Assembly: GCA_023700805.1 (NCBI GenBank)
Contig: JAMPYF010000010.1
Span: forward strand, 1-64,000
Origin: Sulfuritalea sp.
Lineage (GTDB): Bacteria > Pseudomonadota > Gammaproteobacteria > Burkholderiales > Rhodocyclaceae
Length of the DNA: 64,000 nucleotides
Reading direction: 5' to 3'
Part shown: in pieces, positions 15,916-24,920 of the stretch
Position numbering within the stretch: position 1 is the first letter of the stretch
Layout: each line of letters begins with the position of its first letter
The notes under the pieces: generated by a model
Told to the model about the DNA's origin: nothing
What the model saw: only the letters and a program-made list of their open reading frames with translations
Databases searched by the model: none
Position numbers and translations under genes: made by a program

Positions 15916-18744
15916 TTATTCCTTGATGCCGAGGGCAGCGTTGACGACTTCCTTCTGCTGCTGAACGTGTTTGGCGGCATAGCCGACGGCCGGGGACGGC
16001 GACGACGGACGCGCCACCGCGTCCAGGATCTGACCCTTCTTGATCAGCCGCTCCAGGCGATGGTGCTTGGCATACCAGGCGCCCTGGTTCATCGGCTCTT
16101 CCTGGCACCAGATCAGTTCCTTGAGATTGGGGTACTTCTCCATCTCCTCGAACAGCCGGCGGTCGTCGAAGGGATACAACTGCTCGACGCGCACCAGGGC
16201 GACATTGCCGATCTTCTTCTCGCGACGCGCCGCCAGCAGGTCGAAGTAGATCTTGCCGGCGCAGGCCACCAGGCGCGTGACCTTCTTGGCATCAAGCTTG
16301 TCGATCTCGCCGATGATGGTCTGGAAGGTGCCGTTGGCCAGTTCCTCCAGCGAGCTCGTGGCGTCCTTGTGGCGCAGCAGCGACTTCGGCGTCATGACGA
16401 TCAGCGGCTTGCGCTGCTTGCGCAGCATCTGCCGGCGCAGCATGTGATAGACCTGCGCGGCGTTGGACGGCACGCAGACTTCCCAGTTGAACTCGGCGGA
16501 GAGCTGCATGTAGCGCTCGAGGCGGGCCGAGGAATGTTCCGGACCTTGGCCTTCGTAGCCGTGCGGCAACAGCATCACCAGGCCACAACCGCGACCCCAC
16601 TTGGCTTCTCCGGACGAGAGGAACTGGTCGATGACCACCTGGGCACCGTTGGCAAAGTCGCCGAACTGCGCTTCCCAGACCACCAGCTCGTTCGGCGCCG
16701 CCGTAGCGAAGCCGTATTCGAAGGCCAGCACCGCTTCCTCGGACAGCACCGAGTCGAAGCACATGAAGCGGCCCTGGTTTTCCTGGATGTTCTGCAGCGG
16801 CCAGAAGATGCCCTCGTCCCACTTCTCGCGGTTCTGGTCGTGCAGGGCAGCGTGGCGGTGGAAGAAAGTGCCGCGGCCGACGTCCTCACCCGACACGCGG
16901 ATGTTGTAGCCGGCGGCCACCAGCGAGGCATAGGCCAGGTTCTCGGCCATGCCCCAGTCGACAGGCAGCTTGCCCTCGCCCATCAGCTTGCGGTCGTCGA
17001 TGATTTTCTGCACCCTCGAGTGCAGCGTGAAATTGTCCGGAACCGTGGTGAGGCGCGTCGCCAGGCGCTGCATCTCGGTCATCGACACCGTGGTGTCGCA
17101 TTTTTCCGTGTAGGGTACGTTGATGTAGGGCGTCCAGTCGATCGAGAACTTGCTCTGGTAGTCGCTGATCACCGGGTCGATCAGGTGCCGGCCTTCGTCC
17201 AGCGCAGCGCGATAGTCCTTGATCATCTGCTCGGCGTCGCCCTTGGCGATGACGCCCTGGGCTTCGAGCTTGTCGGCATAGAGCCGGCGGGTACCTGGAT
17301 GCTGGGCGATCTTCTTGTACATCAAAGGCTGCGTGACCATCGGCTCGTCCTGCTCGTTGTGGCCGAGCTTGCGGAAGCAGACGATGTCGATTACCACGTC
17401 CTTCTTGAAATCCTGGCGATACTCCATGGCGATCTGCGTGACCAGCGCCACGGCCTCGGGATCGTCGCCATTGACGTGGAAGATCGGCGCTTCGATCATC
17501 TTGAAGATGTCGGTGCAGTACAGCGAGGAACGGTAGTCGCGCAGGTCGGAAGTAGTGAAGCCGATCTGGTTGTTCACCACGATGTGCACTGTGCCGCCCG
17601 TGCCGTAGCCACGCGTATTGGAGAAGTTGAGCATTTCCTGGTTCACGCCCTGGCCGGCCACCGCGGCATCGCCGTGGATCAGCACCGGCAGCGCCTGGAT
17701 TTTGCCTTCGGCGCCGCGGCGCACCTGGCGCGCATAGACCGATCCGGCAACCACGGGATTGACGATTTCGAGATGCGACGGATTGAAGGCCAGCGTCAGG
17801 TGCACCGGGCCGCCCGGCGTGCCGACATCCGACGAATAACCCATGTGGTACTTGACGTCGCCGGCGGAAAGCGCCGACTTCTTCTTGCCTTCGAACTCGT
17901 CGAACAGCATCGCGGGCTGCTTGCCCAGGGTATTCACCAGCACGTTGAGCCGGCCGCGATGGGCCATGCCGATGACCATTTCCTGCACGCCGACCATTCC
18001 GGCGGTGCGGATCAGCTGGTCCATGGCCACGATCAAGGCCTCGCCGCCTTCGAGCGAGAAGCGTTTCTGGCCGACGTACCTGGTGTGCAGGTAGCGTTCG
18101 AGCGTCTCGGCGTGGGTCAGTTGCACCAGGAAGCGCTTCTTGTCCTCGGCACTGTAGGCCGGCGTCGCGCGCAGCGGTTCCAGTTTGCCTTGCAGCCAGC
18201 GCTTCTGGCCGACATCGGACAGATACATGAACTCAGCCCCGATGGTGCCGCAAAATGTCTGCCGACAAGCCTCGAGAATCTCGCGCAGAGTCGCCGTATC
18301 GGGTACGGCGGCAAAGGAGCCGGTCTGGAACACCTGGCCCAGGTCGGCCTCGGTGAAGCCGTAATGGGAGGGCTCGAGTTCGGGAATCGCCGGGCGCTCG
18401 CTGCGCTTCAGCGGATCGAGCTGCGCCCAGCGGTTGCCGAGGAAGCGGTAGGCATTGATCATCTGCAGCACCTTGACCTGCTTGCCATCGGAGCTGGCGG
18501 CGCGGGACGAGGCCTGCAGGGTGCCTTCCTTCGCCCGCTGGGCGAAGGAGGTGATCACCGGATAGTGGGCCACATCGGGACCCGTGTAGTTGCCGGCGCC
18601 CGGCAAGGTGCCGAGCTTGTCGAAATAGTCGCGCCATGCCGGCTCGACCGAGGCCGGATTGGCGAGATAGGCGTCGTAGAGTTCCTCGATGTAAGGCGTA
18701 TTGGTGCCGAACAGATACGAGTTGGACAGCATCTGCTTCATCAT
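15916..18744 (-). CDS. odhA: 2-oxoglutarate dehydrogenase E1 component
   Basis: 942 residues, the usual length for SucA/OdhA. The N-terminal segment LFGTNTPYIEELYDAYL is the E2-binding region. The thiamine diphosphate site (HGDAAVAGQGVNQEMLNFSN), IGFTTS, GDDPEAV and the C-terminal QEEPMNQGAW are diagnostic. It decarboxylates 2-oxoglutarate and succinylates the E2 lipoyl arm. The start ATGATGAAG follows AGGTGATGC. It lies between gltA (behind a terminator) and odhB. Confidence 0.97.
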   Translation of the reverse strand: MMKQMLSNSYLFGTNTPYIEELYDAYLANPASVEPAWRDYFDKLGTLPGAGNYTGPDVAHYPVITSFAQRAKEGTLQASSRAASSDGKQVKVLQMINAYRFLGNRWAQLDPLKRSERPAIPELEPSHYGFTEADLGQVFQTGSFAAVPDTATLREILEACRQTFCGTIGAEFMYLSDVGQKRWLQGKLEPLRATPAYSAEDKKRFLVQLTHAETLERYLHTRYVGQKRFSLEGGEALIVAMDQLIRTAGMVGVQEMVIGMAHRGRLNVLVNTLGKQPAMLFDEFEGKKKSALSAGDVKYHMGYSSDVGTPGGPVHLTLAFNPSHLEIVNPVVAGSVYARQVRRGAEGKIQALPVLIHGDAAVAGQGVNQEMLNFSNTRGYGTGGTVHIVVNNQIGFTTSDLRDYRSSLYCTDIFKMIEAPIFHVNGDDPEAVALVTQIAMEYRQDFKKDVVIDIVCFRKLGHNEQDEPMVTQPLMYKKIAQHPGTRRLYADKLEAQGVIAKGDAEQMIKDYRAALDEGRHLIDPVISDYQSKFSIDWTPYINVPYTEKCDTTVSMTEMQRLATRLTTVPDNFTLHSRVQKIIDDRKLMGEGKLPVDWGMAENLAYASLVAAGYNIRVSGEDVGRGTFFHRHAALHDQNREKWDEGIFWPLQNIQENQGRFMCFDSVLSEEAVLAFEYGFATAAPNELVVWEAQFGDFANGAQVVIDQFLSSGEAKWGRGCGLVMLLPHGYEGQGPEHSSARLERYMQLSAEFNWEVCVPSNAAQVYHMLRRQMLRKQRKPLIVMTPKSLLRHKDATSSLEELANGTFQTIIGEIDKLDAKKVTRLVACAGKIYFDLLAARREKKIGNVALVRVEQLYPFDDRRLFEEMEKYPNLKELIWCQEEPMNQGAWYAKHHRLERLIKKGQILDAVARPSSPSPAVGYAAKHVQQQKEVVNAALGIKE

Positions 18745-18773
18745 TGCATCACCTGATTCTGAATGGGGTAGAG

Positions 18774-18802
18774 CAAAAAAAAAGGGGCGTGGTCCGCCCC
18801 TC
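18774..18802 (-). terminator. Rho-independent terminator after gltA
   Basis: Stem AGGGGCG/CGCCCCT (18783-18789 and 18795-18801) with a 5-base loop, followed on the minus strand by nine T, 10 bases after the gltA stop. It probably separates or attenuates transcription between gltA and odhA. Confidence 0.85.
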
Positions 18803-18810
18803 CTTATGCC

Positions 18811-20103
18811 TCAGCGCTGGCCCAGCGGCTTGACGTCGCGACGCGCGGCACCGATGTAAAGCTGACGCGGACGACCGATCTTGTACTCGGGATCGGTGAT
18901 CATCTCTTCCCACTGCACCATCCAGCCCACGGTGCGGGCCAGGGCGAAGATGCAGGTGAACATCGAGGTCGGGATGCCCAGCGCACGCTGCACGATGCCG
19001 GAATAGAAGTCCACGTTCGGGTAGAGCTTCTTCTCGACGAAATACGGATCTTCGAGAGCGATCTTCTCCAGTTCCTTGGCCAGCTTGAACAGGCGGTCGT
19101 TCTCCAGACCCAGTTCGGCGAGGACGTCGGCGCAGACCTTGCCCATCAGCTTGGCGCGCGGATCGAAGTTCTTGTACACGCGATGACCGAAGCCCATCAG
19201 CTTGAAGCTGTCGTTCTTGTCCTTGGCGCGCTTGATGTACTCGCCGACGCGGGATACGTCGCCGATCTCCTCCAGCATCTGCAGGCAGGCCTCGTTCGCG
19301 CCGCCGTGAGCGGGCCCCCACAGACAGGCAATGCCGGCCGAGATGCAGGCGAAGGGATTGGCGCCGCTTGATCCCGCCAGACGCACGGTCGAGGTCGAGG
19401 CATTCTGCTCGTGGTCGGCATGCAGCGTGAAAATGATGTCCAGGGCGCGGGTCAGCACCGGATTCGGCTTATATTCCTCGCACGGCGTGCCGAACATCAT
19501 GTGCATGAAGTTGGCGGTGTAGTCGAGGTCGTTGCGCGGATACATGAAAGGCTGGCCGATGTTGTACTTGTAGGCCATGGCGACGATGGTCGGCAGCTTG
19601 GCCACCAGCCGGTTGAACGATACGTTGCGGTCGGCCGGATCCGAAAAGTCCGTGGCATCGTGATAGAAGGCCGACAGCGCGCCCACCACGCCGACCATCA
19701 CGGCCATCGGATGGGCGTCACGACGGAAGCCCTGGAAGAACTTGACCAGTTGCTCGTGCACCATGGTGTGTTTCTTGATCGTGGTCTCGAACTCGGACTT
19801 CTGCACCTTGTTCGGCAGTTCGCTGTTCTTCAGCAGGTAGGCGACTTCGAGGAAGTTGCAGTTTTCGGCCAGTTGTTCGATCGGATAGCCGCGGTACAGC
19901 AACTCGCCCTTGTCGCCGTCGATGAACGTCACCTTCGACTGGCAGCTTGCCGTCGAAAGGAAGCCGGAGTCGTAGGTGAATAGGCCGGTCTTGGCTCCCA
20001 GGGTGCGGATGTCGATCACATCGTTGCCGTGAACTCCTGTCATCACCGGAAACTCCACGGTCTTGCCGTCTATGGTCAGGCTTGCTGTGCGATTCGTGCT
20101 CAT
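18811..20103 (-). CDS. gltA: Citrate synthase (type II)
   Basis: 430 residues from the ATG at 20101-20103 with GAGGAT upstream; the frame extends 15 residues further without support. Motifs: [17 protein letters not shown], the catalytic [10 protein letters not shown] and [10 protein letters not shown] histidines, and [13 protein letters not shown] with the substrate-binding Arg. It condenses oxaloacetate and acetyl-CoA. It follows sdhE in the leftward TCA operon. Confidence 0.97.
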   Translation of the reverse strand: MSTNRTASLTIDGKTVEFPVMTGVHGNDVIDIRTLGAKTGLFTYDSGFLSTASCQSKVTFIDGDKGELLYRGYPIEQLAENCNFLEVAYLLKNSELPNKVQKSEFETTIKKHTMVHEQLVKFFQGFRRDAHPMAVMVGVVGALSAFYHDATDFSDPADRNVSFNRLVAKLPTIVAMAYKYNIGQPFMYPRNDLDYTANFMHMMFGTPCEEYKPNPVLTRALDIIFTLHADHEQNASTSTVRLAGSSGANPFACISAGIACLWGPAHGGANEACLQMLEEIGDVSRVGEYIKRAKDKNDSFKLMGFGHRVYKNFDPRAKLMGKVCADVLAELGLENDRLFKLAKELEKIALEDPYFVEKKLYPNVDFYSGIVQRALGIPTSMFTCIFALARTVGWMVQWEEMITDPEYKIGRPRQLYIGAARRDVKPLGQR

Positions 20104-20140
20104 AATCAGATCCTCTTTCAGGTCCGTTGAAATGCTTCTG

Positions 20141-20410
20141 TCACTCAAAATTGGCGGCGGGTGAAACTTCCCGCAGCCGCTCGATCATCTGTTTCAGCTG
20201 TGGATCATCGGTGGTCTCCCTGCCGCTCACCAATGCCCACAATTCATGGTCTTGCAGTTCCAGCAGGCGTTCCAGCGCCGCCTCGCCTTGCCCGTCGAGA
20301 TCGCCTTCATGGCGCTCCCAAAAGCGATCGAAAACCAGATCCAGCTCCAGCAGGGCGCGCCGGCAATGCCATTTCAGGCGATTGATGCGTGCCCTGCGTT
20401 CCTCTTCCAT
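20141..20410 (-). CDS. sdhE: Succinate dehydrogenase FAD assembly factor SdhE
   Basis: 89 residues. [19 protein letters not shown] is the conserved SdhE helix; the usual RGxxE signature reads RAxxE here. SdhE promotes covalent flavinylation of SdhA and is about this length throughout proteobacteria. It lies 3 bases after sdhB and before gltA, the classical position. Confidence 0.9.
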   Translation of the reverse strand: MEEERRARINRLKWHCRRALLELDLVFDRFWERHEGDLDGQGEAALERLLELQDHELWALVSGRETTDDPQLKQMIERLREVSPAANFE

Positions 20411-20413
20411 GGT

Positions 20414-21136
20414 TCAGACGGCCCGGCGGACCATCATTTCCTTGATTTTGCCGATCGCCTTGGTCGGGTTCAGCCCCTTGGGGCAGACATCGACGCAATT
20501 CATGATGGTGTGGCAACGGAACAGGCGATACGGGTCTTCCAGGTCGTCGAGCCGCTCGCTGGTGGCCTGGTCGCGCGTGTCGGCGATGAAGCGGTAGGCG
20601 GCGAGCAGGCCGGCCGGGCCGACGAACTTGTCCGGGTTCCACCAGAAAGACGGACAGGAAGTCGAGCAGCAGGCACAGAGGATGCACTCGTAAAGACCGT
20701 TCAACTCTTCGCGATCTTCGGGCGACTGCAGGCGCTCGCGCTCGGGCGGCGGATCGTTGTTGATCAGGTAGGGCTTGATCGAGTTGTACTGCTTGAAGAA
20801 CTGCGTCATGTCCACGATCAGGTCGCGAATCACCGGCAGTCCGGGCAGCGGGCGCAGCACGATCGGCTTGCCTTCCGGGAAGCTGTCCATCGCGGTCAGG
20901 CAGGCCAGGCCGTTCTTGCCGTTGATGTTCATCGCGTCGGAGCCGCAGACGCCTTCGCGGCAGGAGCGGCGGAAGGCGATCGAATCGTCCTTGGCCTTCA
21001 GCTTGACCATGGCGTCGAGCAGCTTGCGGTCGGTCGATTCGATCTCGACCGAGATGTCCTGCATATAGGGTTTGGCGTCCTGATCCGGATCGTAGCGATA
21101 GATCTTGAATTGGACGGTACGGTTGGCGTTCGTCAT
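20414..21136 (-). CDS. sdhB: Succinate dehydrogenase iron-sulfur subunit
   Basis: 240 residues from the ATG at 21134-21136. It has the [2Fe-2S] ligands CREGVCGSDAMNINGKNGLAC, then CILCACCSTSCP and CHTIMNCVDVCPKGLNP for the [4Fe-4S] and [3Fe-4S] clusters. It transfers electrons from SdhA to the quinone site. It starts 13 bases after the sdhA stop. Confidence 0.97.
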   Translation of the reverse strand: MTNANRTVQFKIYRYDPDQDAKPYMQDISVEIESTDRKLLDAMVKLKAKDDSIAFRRSCREGVCGSDAMNINGKNGLACLTAMDSFPEGKPIVLRPLPGLPVIRDLIVDMTQFFKQYNSIKPYLINNDPPPERERLQSPEDREELNGLYECILCACCSTSCPSFWWNPDKFVGPAGLLAAYRFIADTRDQATSERLDDLEDPYRLFRCHTIMNCVDVCPKGLNPTKAIGKIKEMMVRRAV

Positions 21137-21149
21137 CGTCGGTTCCTTG

Positions 21150-22937
21150 TCAGTAGGCGCGCTTCTTGAGCTCGATGGTATCGACACTCATCGGCTTCAT
21201 CTGCACCGCCTTGTAGTCGAGGCGATTGCCTTCGCGATACCACAGCGAGTGCTTGAGCCAGTTCTTGTCGTCGCGTCCGTCCGGCGTTTCCGGGGTGTCC
21301 GTGGCGTCGTCGCGGACGTGGGCACCGCGCGACTCGGTGCGGGCATTGGCCGAGGTGATGGTGGCCTTGGCGACTTCGATCAGGTTGTCGAGTTCCAGCG
21401 CCTCGATGCGCGCGGTGTTGAACACCATCGACTTGTCCTTGATCTGGGTCTGCGCCACCTGCCCGGCGATCTCGGCGATGCGCTGCACGCCTTCCGCCAG
21501 CATGTTCTTGAAGCGGAACACGCCGGCATGTTTCTGCATGGTGCGCTGCATGGTCAGCCTTGTATCATGGACATCGGCACCGTCCTTCTGGTGGTTCAGG
21601 CGATCGACGCGCGCCAGGGTCTTGTCGATGGCTTCCTGCGGCAAGGGCTTGTGCGCATTGACGCTGTTCTTCAGATCGGCCACGGCGGTTTCCCCGGCCG
21701 ACTTGCCGAACACCAGGAGGTCGAGCAGCGAATTGGTGCCGAGGCGGTTGGCGCCATGCACCGAGGCGCAGGCGCATTCGCCGGCGGCATAGAAGCCCTG
21801 CACCGGCGCGCTCTGGTTGCCGTCCTTCGGCACCACGACCTGCCCCAGGTAATTGGTCGGAATCCCGCCCATCTGGTAGTGGGCGGTCGGCACCACGGGC
21901 AAGGGCTCCTTGAGGCAATCGACACCGGCGAACTGGACGCCGATCTCGTGGATGCCGGGCAGGCGCTTCATGATGGTCTCGGGCGGCAGATGGGTGATGT
22001 CGAGCAGCACGAAATCCTTGTTCGGCCCGCAGCCGCGGCCTTCGTTGATCTCGGTGGTCATCGCGCGCGAGACGACGTCGCGCGAAGCCAGGTCCTTGGC
22101 ATTCGGTGCGTAGCGCTCCATGAAACGCTCGCCGGCCGAATTGCGCAGGATGCCGCCTTCGCCGCGCACGCCTTCGGTGATCAGCACGCCGGCGCCTGCC
22201 ACGCCGGTCGGATGGAACTGCCAGAACTCCATGTCTTCCAGGGGGATGCCGGCGCGCGCCGCCATGCCCAGGCCGTCACCGGTATTGATGAAGGCATTGG
22301 TCGACGAGTAGAAGATGCGCCCTGCTCCGCCGGTGGCGAAGATCGTCGCCTTGGCGTGGAACACGACGATTTCGCCGGTTTCCATGTCCATCGCGGTGAC
22401 GCCGAGCACGTCGCCGTCGGCATCGCGCACCAGGTCCAGGGCCTGCCATTCGACGAAGAACTGGGTATTGACCTTGACGTTGCGCTGGTACATCGCGTGC
22501 AGCATGGCGTGACCGGTGCGGTCGGCCGCGGCGCAGGAACGGCGCACCGGCTTTTCGCCGAAGTTCGACATGTGGCCGCCGAAGGGGCGCTGGTAGATCT
22601 TGCCGTTGTCGAGACGATCGAAAGGCATGCCGTAGTGTTCGAGTTCGACCACGACTTCATTGGCCTTGCGGCACATGAATTCGATCGCGTCCTGGTCGCC
22701 GAGCCAGTCGGAGCCCTTGACCGTGTCGTACATGTGCCAGTGCCAATGGTCTTCCTCGGAATTGCCCAGGCTGGCGGCAACGCCACCCTGCGCCGCCACG
22801 GTGTGCGAGCGGGTAGGAAAAACCTTGGTCAGCACGGCGGTCTTGTAACCGGCCTCGGACAATTGAATCGCGGCGCGCAGGCCGGCGCCGCCGGCACCGA
22901 CGATGACCGCATCGAATTTTCGAACGGTGTAATTCAT
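21150..22937 (-). CDS. sdhA: Succinate dehydrogenase flavoprotein subunit
   Basis: 595 residues from the ATG at 22935-22937. FAD-binding GAGGAGLRAAIQLSE, the flavin-linking histidine region FPTRSHTVAAQGG, HPTGV, and the catalytic GEGGILRNSAGERFMERY and HGANRLGTNSLLDLLVFG segments are present. It oxidises succinate to fumarate on the cytoplasmic face. A copy of the ~100-base repeat separates it from sdhD. Confidence 0.97.
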   Translation of the reverse strand: MNYTVRKFDAVIVGAGGAGLRAAIQLSEAGYKTAVLTKVFPTRSHTVAAQGGVAASLGNSEEDHWHWHMYDTVKGSDWLGDQDAIEFMCRKANEVVVELEHYGMPFDRLDNGKIYQRPFGGHMSNFGEKPVRRSCAAADRTGHAMLHAMYQRNVKVNTQFFVEWQALDLVRDADGDVLGVTAMDMETGEIVVFHAKATIFATGGAGRIFYSSTNAFINTGDGLGMAARAGIPLEDMEFWQFHPTGVAGAGVLITEGVRGEGGILRNSAGERFMERYAPNAKDLASRDVVSRAMTTEINEGRGCGPNKDFVLLDITHLPPETIMKRLPGIHEIGVQFAGVDCLKEPLPVVPTAHYQMGGIPTNYLGQVVVPKDGNQSAPVQGFYAAGECACASVHGANRLGTNSLLDLLVFGKSAGETAVADLKNSVNAHKPLPQEAIDKTLARVDRLNHQKDGADVHDTRLTMQRTMQKHAGVFRFKNMLAEGVQRIAEIAGQVAQTQIKDKSMVFNTARIEALELDNLIEVAKATITSANARTESRGAHVRDDATDTPETPDGRDDKNWLKHSLWYREGNRLDYKAVQMKPMSVDTIELKKRAY

Positions 22938-22951
22938 GATTGCCTTCCGCT

Positions 22952-23050
22952 GGGCCGTCCCAAGGAAGGCCGACAAGAATTATTGATGGAGCGAAGCGAA
23001 CCGTTGTCACCCCTTTTTTCGGAAAAGGGGCTGGGGGATATGTAGTCCAT
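22952..23050 (+). repeat. Intergenic repeat element, copy B
   Basis: Same family and orientation as copy A: GGGCCGtCCCAAGG, ATGGAGCg, aaCCgttGTCACCCCTT, a hairpin around TTCGG, AAGGGGCTGGGGGATAtgtagTCCAT. It begins 15 bases from the sdhA ATG and ends at the sdhD stop codon, so it fills the whole gap. Confidence 0.72.
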
Positions 23051-23394
23051 CACAATCTCCAGATGATCTGTACCGCCCAGCCGGCGTAGCCGACCAGGGC
23101 GAGCAGCGTCAGCACGTGCAGGATGACGCGCAGCGCAGCCGAATTGAGGTAGTCCATCCAGATGTCCCTGATGCCGACCCAGGCGTGGTAACAGAGGCTG
23201 ACGATGAACAGGAAGCTGATAAAGCGGATGAAGCCGTTGGCCATGAAGGCCTGCCAGGCCTCACGCGACGCGGTTGCGCCGCCCATTGCCGCGGCGAGGA
23301 CGATCAGCGTATACACGGCCATGACGACGCCGGTGACGCGCTGCGCCAGCCAGTCCTTGAGGCCGTAATGAGCACCAACAACGAGACGGTTCAT
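23050..23394 (-). CDS. sdhD: Succinate dehydrogenase membrane anchor subunit SdhD
   Basis: 114 residues with three hydrophobic segments (VTGVVMAVYTLIVLAAAMG, FIRFISFLFIVSLCYHAWVG, VILHVLTLLALVGYAGWAV). The CYHAWVGIRDIWMDY segment carries the His and downstream Asp-Tyr typical of SdhD near heme b and quinone. It starts one base after the sdhC stop. Confidence 0.92.
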   Translation of the reverse strand: MNRLVVGAHYGLKDWLAQRVTGVVMAVYTLIVLAAAMGGATASREAWQAFMANGFIRFISFLFIVSLCYHAWVGIRDIWMDYLNSAALRVILHVLTLLALVGYAGWAVQIIWRL

Positions 23395-23395
23395 G

Positions 23396-23791
23396 TCAGT
23401 AGGCTCCCAACAATTTCAGACCGAAGACAAGGGTCAGCGCCAGGCTGATGACCATGACCGCCATTGCCGATGCACGGGCCTGCTGCTTCTCGACGCCGAC
23501 GTGGACGTCGATCAGCAGGATGCGGATGCCCATGCAGAAGTGATGCAGGAAGGCCCACAACAGGCCCAGCAGGATCAGTTTGACCAGCCAGTTGCCGGTC
23601 ACGGCGGCGAAGAGTTCGGCGCTTTGCTGCGTCGATCCGAGCGAAAGCTGCAGCAGCCAGATAAGCAGCGGAAGCATCAGGAACAAACCGGCGCCGCTGA
23701 CGCGGTGCAGTATCGATGCGAATCCGGCCAGAGGCAGTCGGATTTCGTGAAGCGCCAAATACTTTGGACGCTGCTTGGTCATCTCTGGCAT
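23396..23791 (-). CDS. sdhC: Succinate dehydrogenase cytochrome b556 subunit SdhC
   Basis: 131 residues from the ATG at 23789-23791, with a strong AGGAGGAG site 7 bases before it. It has the quinone-site motif ILHRVSGAGLFL, the heme-ligand region HHFCMGIRILLID and three membrane helices. First gene of the sdhCDAB-sdhE-gltA-odhAB-lpdA-zapE array. Confidence 0.93.
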   Translation of the reverse strand: MPEMTKQRPKYLALHEIRLPLAGFASILHRVSGAGLFLMLPLLIWLLQLSLGSTQQSAELFAAVTGNWLVKLILLGLLWAFLHHFCMGIRILLIDVHVGVEKQQARASAMAVMVISLALTLVFGLKLLGAY

Positions 23792-23831
23792 AGTTAAACT
23801 CCTCCTTTACACGCCGTTTTTGATGCGGCGC

Positions 23832-23860
23832 ACTATAAAACAATACGTATCGACTGAAAA
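23832..23860 (-). promoter_or_regulatory. Candidate sigma-70 promoter of the sdh operon
   Basis: On the minus strand TTTTCA (23855-23860) and TATAGT (23832-23837) are separated by 17 bases. They lie about 40 bases upstream of sdhC, just beyond the end of the GntR gene. Confidence 0.55.
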
Positions 23861-23878
23861 CATTTTTTATACGGATCG

Positions 23879-24706
23879 CTAGCCCAGCTCATTGAAGTAG
23901 CAGTGATCGCTGGTCGAATACAAACCACGTCGCCACTCGACGGGTTTATCGGCATAGGAGAAGCTGACGCGTTCGACCGACAGCAGCGGACTGCCTTCCG
24001 CCACGCCGAGCAGTTCCGCGCTGGAACGATCCGCGGGCACGGCGCGCAGCCGCTCCTCGGCGCGAATCATGCGGACGCCGAATTGATTTTCGAAGAAGCT
24101 GTAGAGAGACCCCTGGTATTCGCGCAGCATGTCCAGGGTGACCGTGCCGAAGATGCTGCCCGGCAGGTAGATTTCGTCGACCACGACCGGCTTGCCGGAA
24201 AACTTCAGCAGGCGGCGCACGATGTTGATCGGATCGCCGATGTTGAGTTCGAGCATGCGCGCGACTTCGGGGCCGGCCTTGGCGCGCCAGCATTCGAGCG
24301 GTATGCTCTGCGCCTGTTCTATGCCCCCCGCCAGCGGTACCAGGCGCAGAAAGCGGAAAAAGGCGCGCGGATCGTCATGCGATGCAACAAAAGTCCCCTT
24401 GCCCTGGCGCCGCAGCAGCAGGTTCTCGGCCGCCATTTCGTCGATGGCCTTGCGCACCGTTCCCTGGCTGACATTGAAGCGTATCGCCAACTCGGATTCG
24501 CTGGGTATCGCCTCGCCCGGACGCCATTCGCCCGATTCGAGCCTTTGCAGCAGCAGGCTCTTGATCTGGCGGTAGAGGGGACTGAAAGTCGGCGACGACG
24601 CCCCGGAGGATGCCCCCTTGGCGGGCGTCGCGGAAGATGCGCTGCTTGCCTGCGCATCGGTGGAAGCCCCTTTCGGGGATAGGGCAGAATGCGGCATGGG
24701 CGACAT
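23879..24706 (-). CDS. GntR-family transcriptional regulator (HutC/UTRA subfamily)
   Basis: About 275 residues from the ATG at 24704-24706; an upstream ATG at 24739 or one at 24697 is possible, as none has a clear ribosome-binding site. After a Ser/Ala-rich leader comes the winged helix (PLYRQIKSLLLQRLESGEWRPGEAIPSE cut at its end, then FNVSQGTVRKAIDEM, GKGTFVA). The C-terminal UTRA-type effector domain has RRLLKFSGKPVVVDEIYLP and EGSPLLSVERVSFS. It lies between the sdh operon and divergent mdh, a position conserved in betaproteobacteria, and likely responds to a TCA or carboxylate metabolite. It may regulate mdh, sdh and itself. Confidence 0.88.
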   Translation of the reverse strand: MSPMPHSALSPKGASTDAQASSASSATPAKGASSGASSPTFSPLYRQIKSLLLQRLESGEWRPGEAIPSESELAIRFNVSQGTVRKAIDEMAAENLLLRRQGKGTFVASHDDPRAFFRFLRLVPLAGGIEQAQSIPLECWRAKAGPEVARMLELNIGDPINIVRRLLKFSGKPVVVDEIYLPGSIFGTVTLDMLREYQGSLYSFFENQFGVRMIRAEERLRAVPADRSSAELLGVAEGSPLLSVERVSFSYADKPVEWRRGLYSTSDHCYFNELG

Positions 24707-24747
24707 TGAAACATATTTTTTCCGACTCGTCCACACCATGTCTTATG

Positions 24748-24759
24748 TCTTATATAAGA
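24748..24759. promoter_or_regulatory. 12-bp palindrome, candidate GntR operator
   Basis: TCTTATATAAGA is a perfect palindrome 14 bases upstream of the mdh -35 box and just upstream of the GntR gene start. An adjacent direct TCTTAT copy precedes it. Its position fits autoregulation and mdh control; binding is inferred. Confidence 0.5.
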
Positions 24760-24772
24760 TAACTAACAGATA

Positions 24773-24801
24773 TTGACACAGCGCAGCATCAGTTTTAAGA
24801 T
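24773..24801 (+). promoter_or_regulatory. Candidate sigma-70 promoter of mdh
   Basis: A consensus TTGACA (24773-24778) and TAAGAT (24796-24801) are separated by 17 bases, about 120 bases before the mdh ATG. Confidence 0.65.
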
Positions 24802-24920
24802 TTCGTCCGCTTTCTTTGTCGTAACGTCCGCAACCATCGCTGCCGCGTCGCGCGCCATCCGATCAGCCGGCATTCATGCAGTCTTGACCAATCGATTCAA
24901 ACTGATACAGGAGTTCAAAA

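Noticed and set aside
14659-18756. A 1,365-codon open frame on the plus strand, antisense to odhA/odhB
   Set aside because: It mirrors the conserved odh genes. Its product is His/Arg/Gly-rich with no motif, a usual artefact of GC-rich third positions on the opposite strand.
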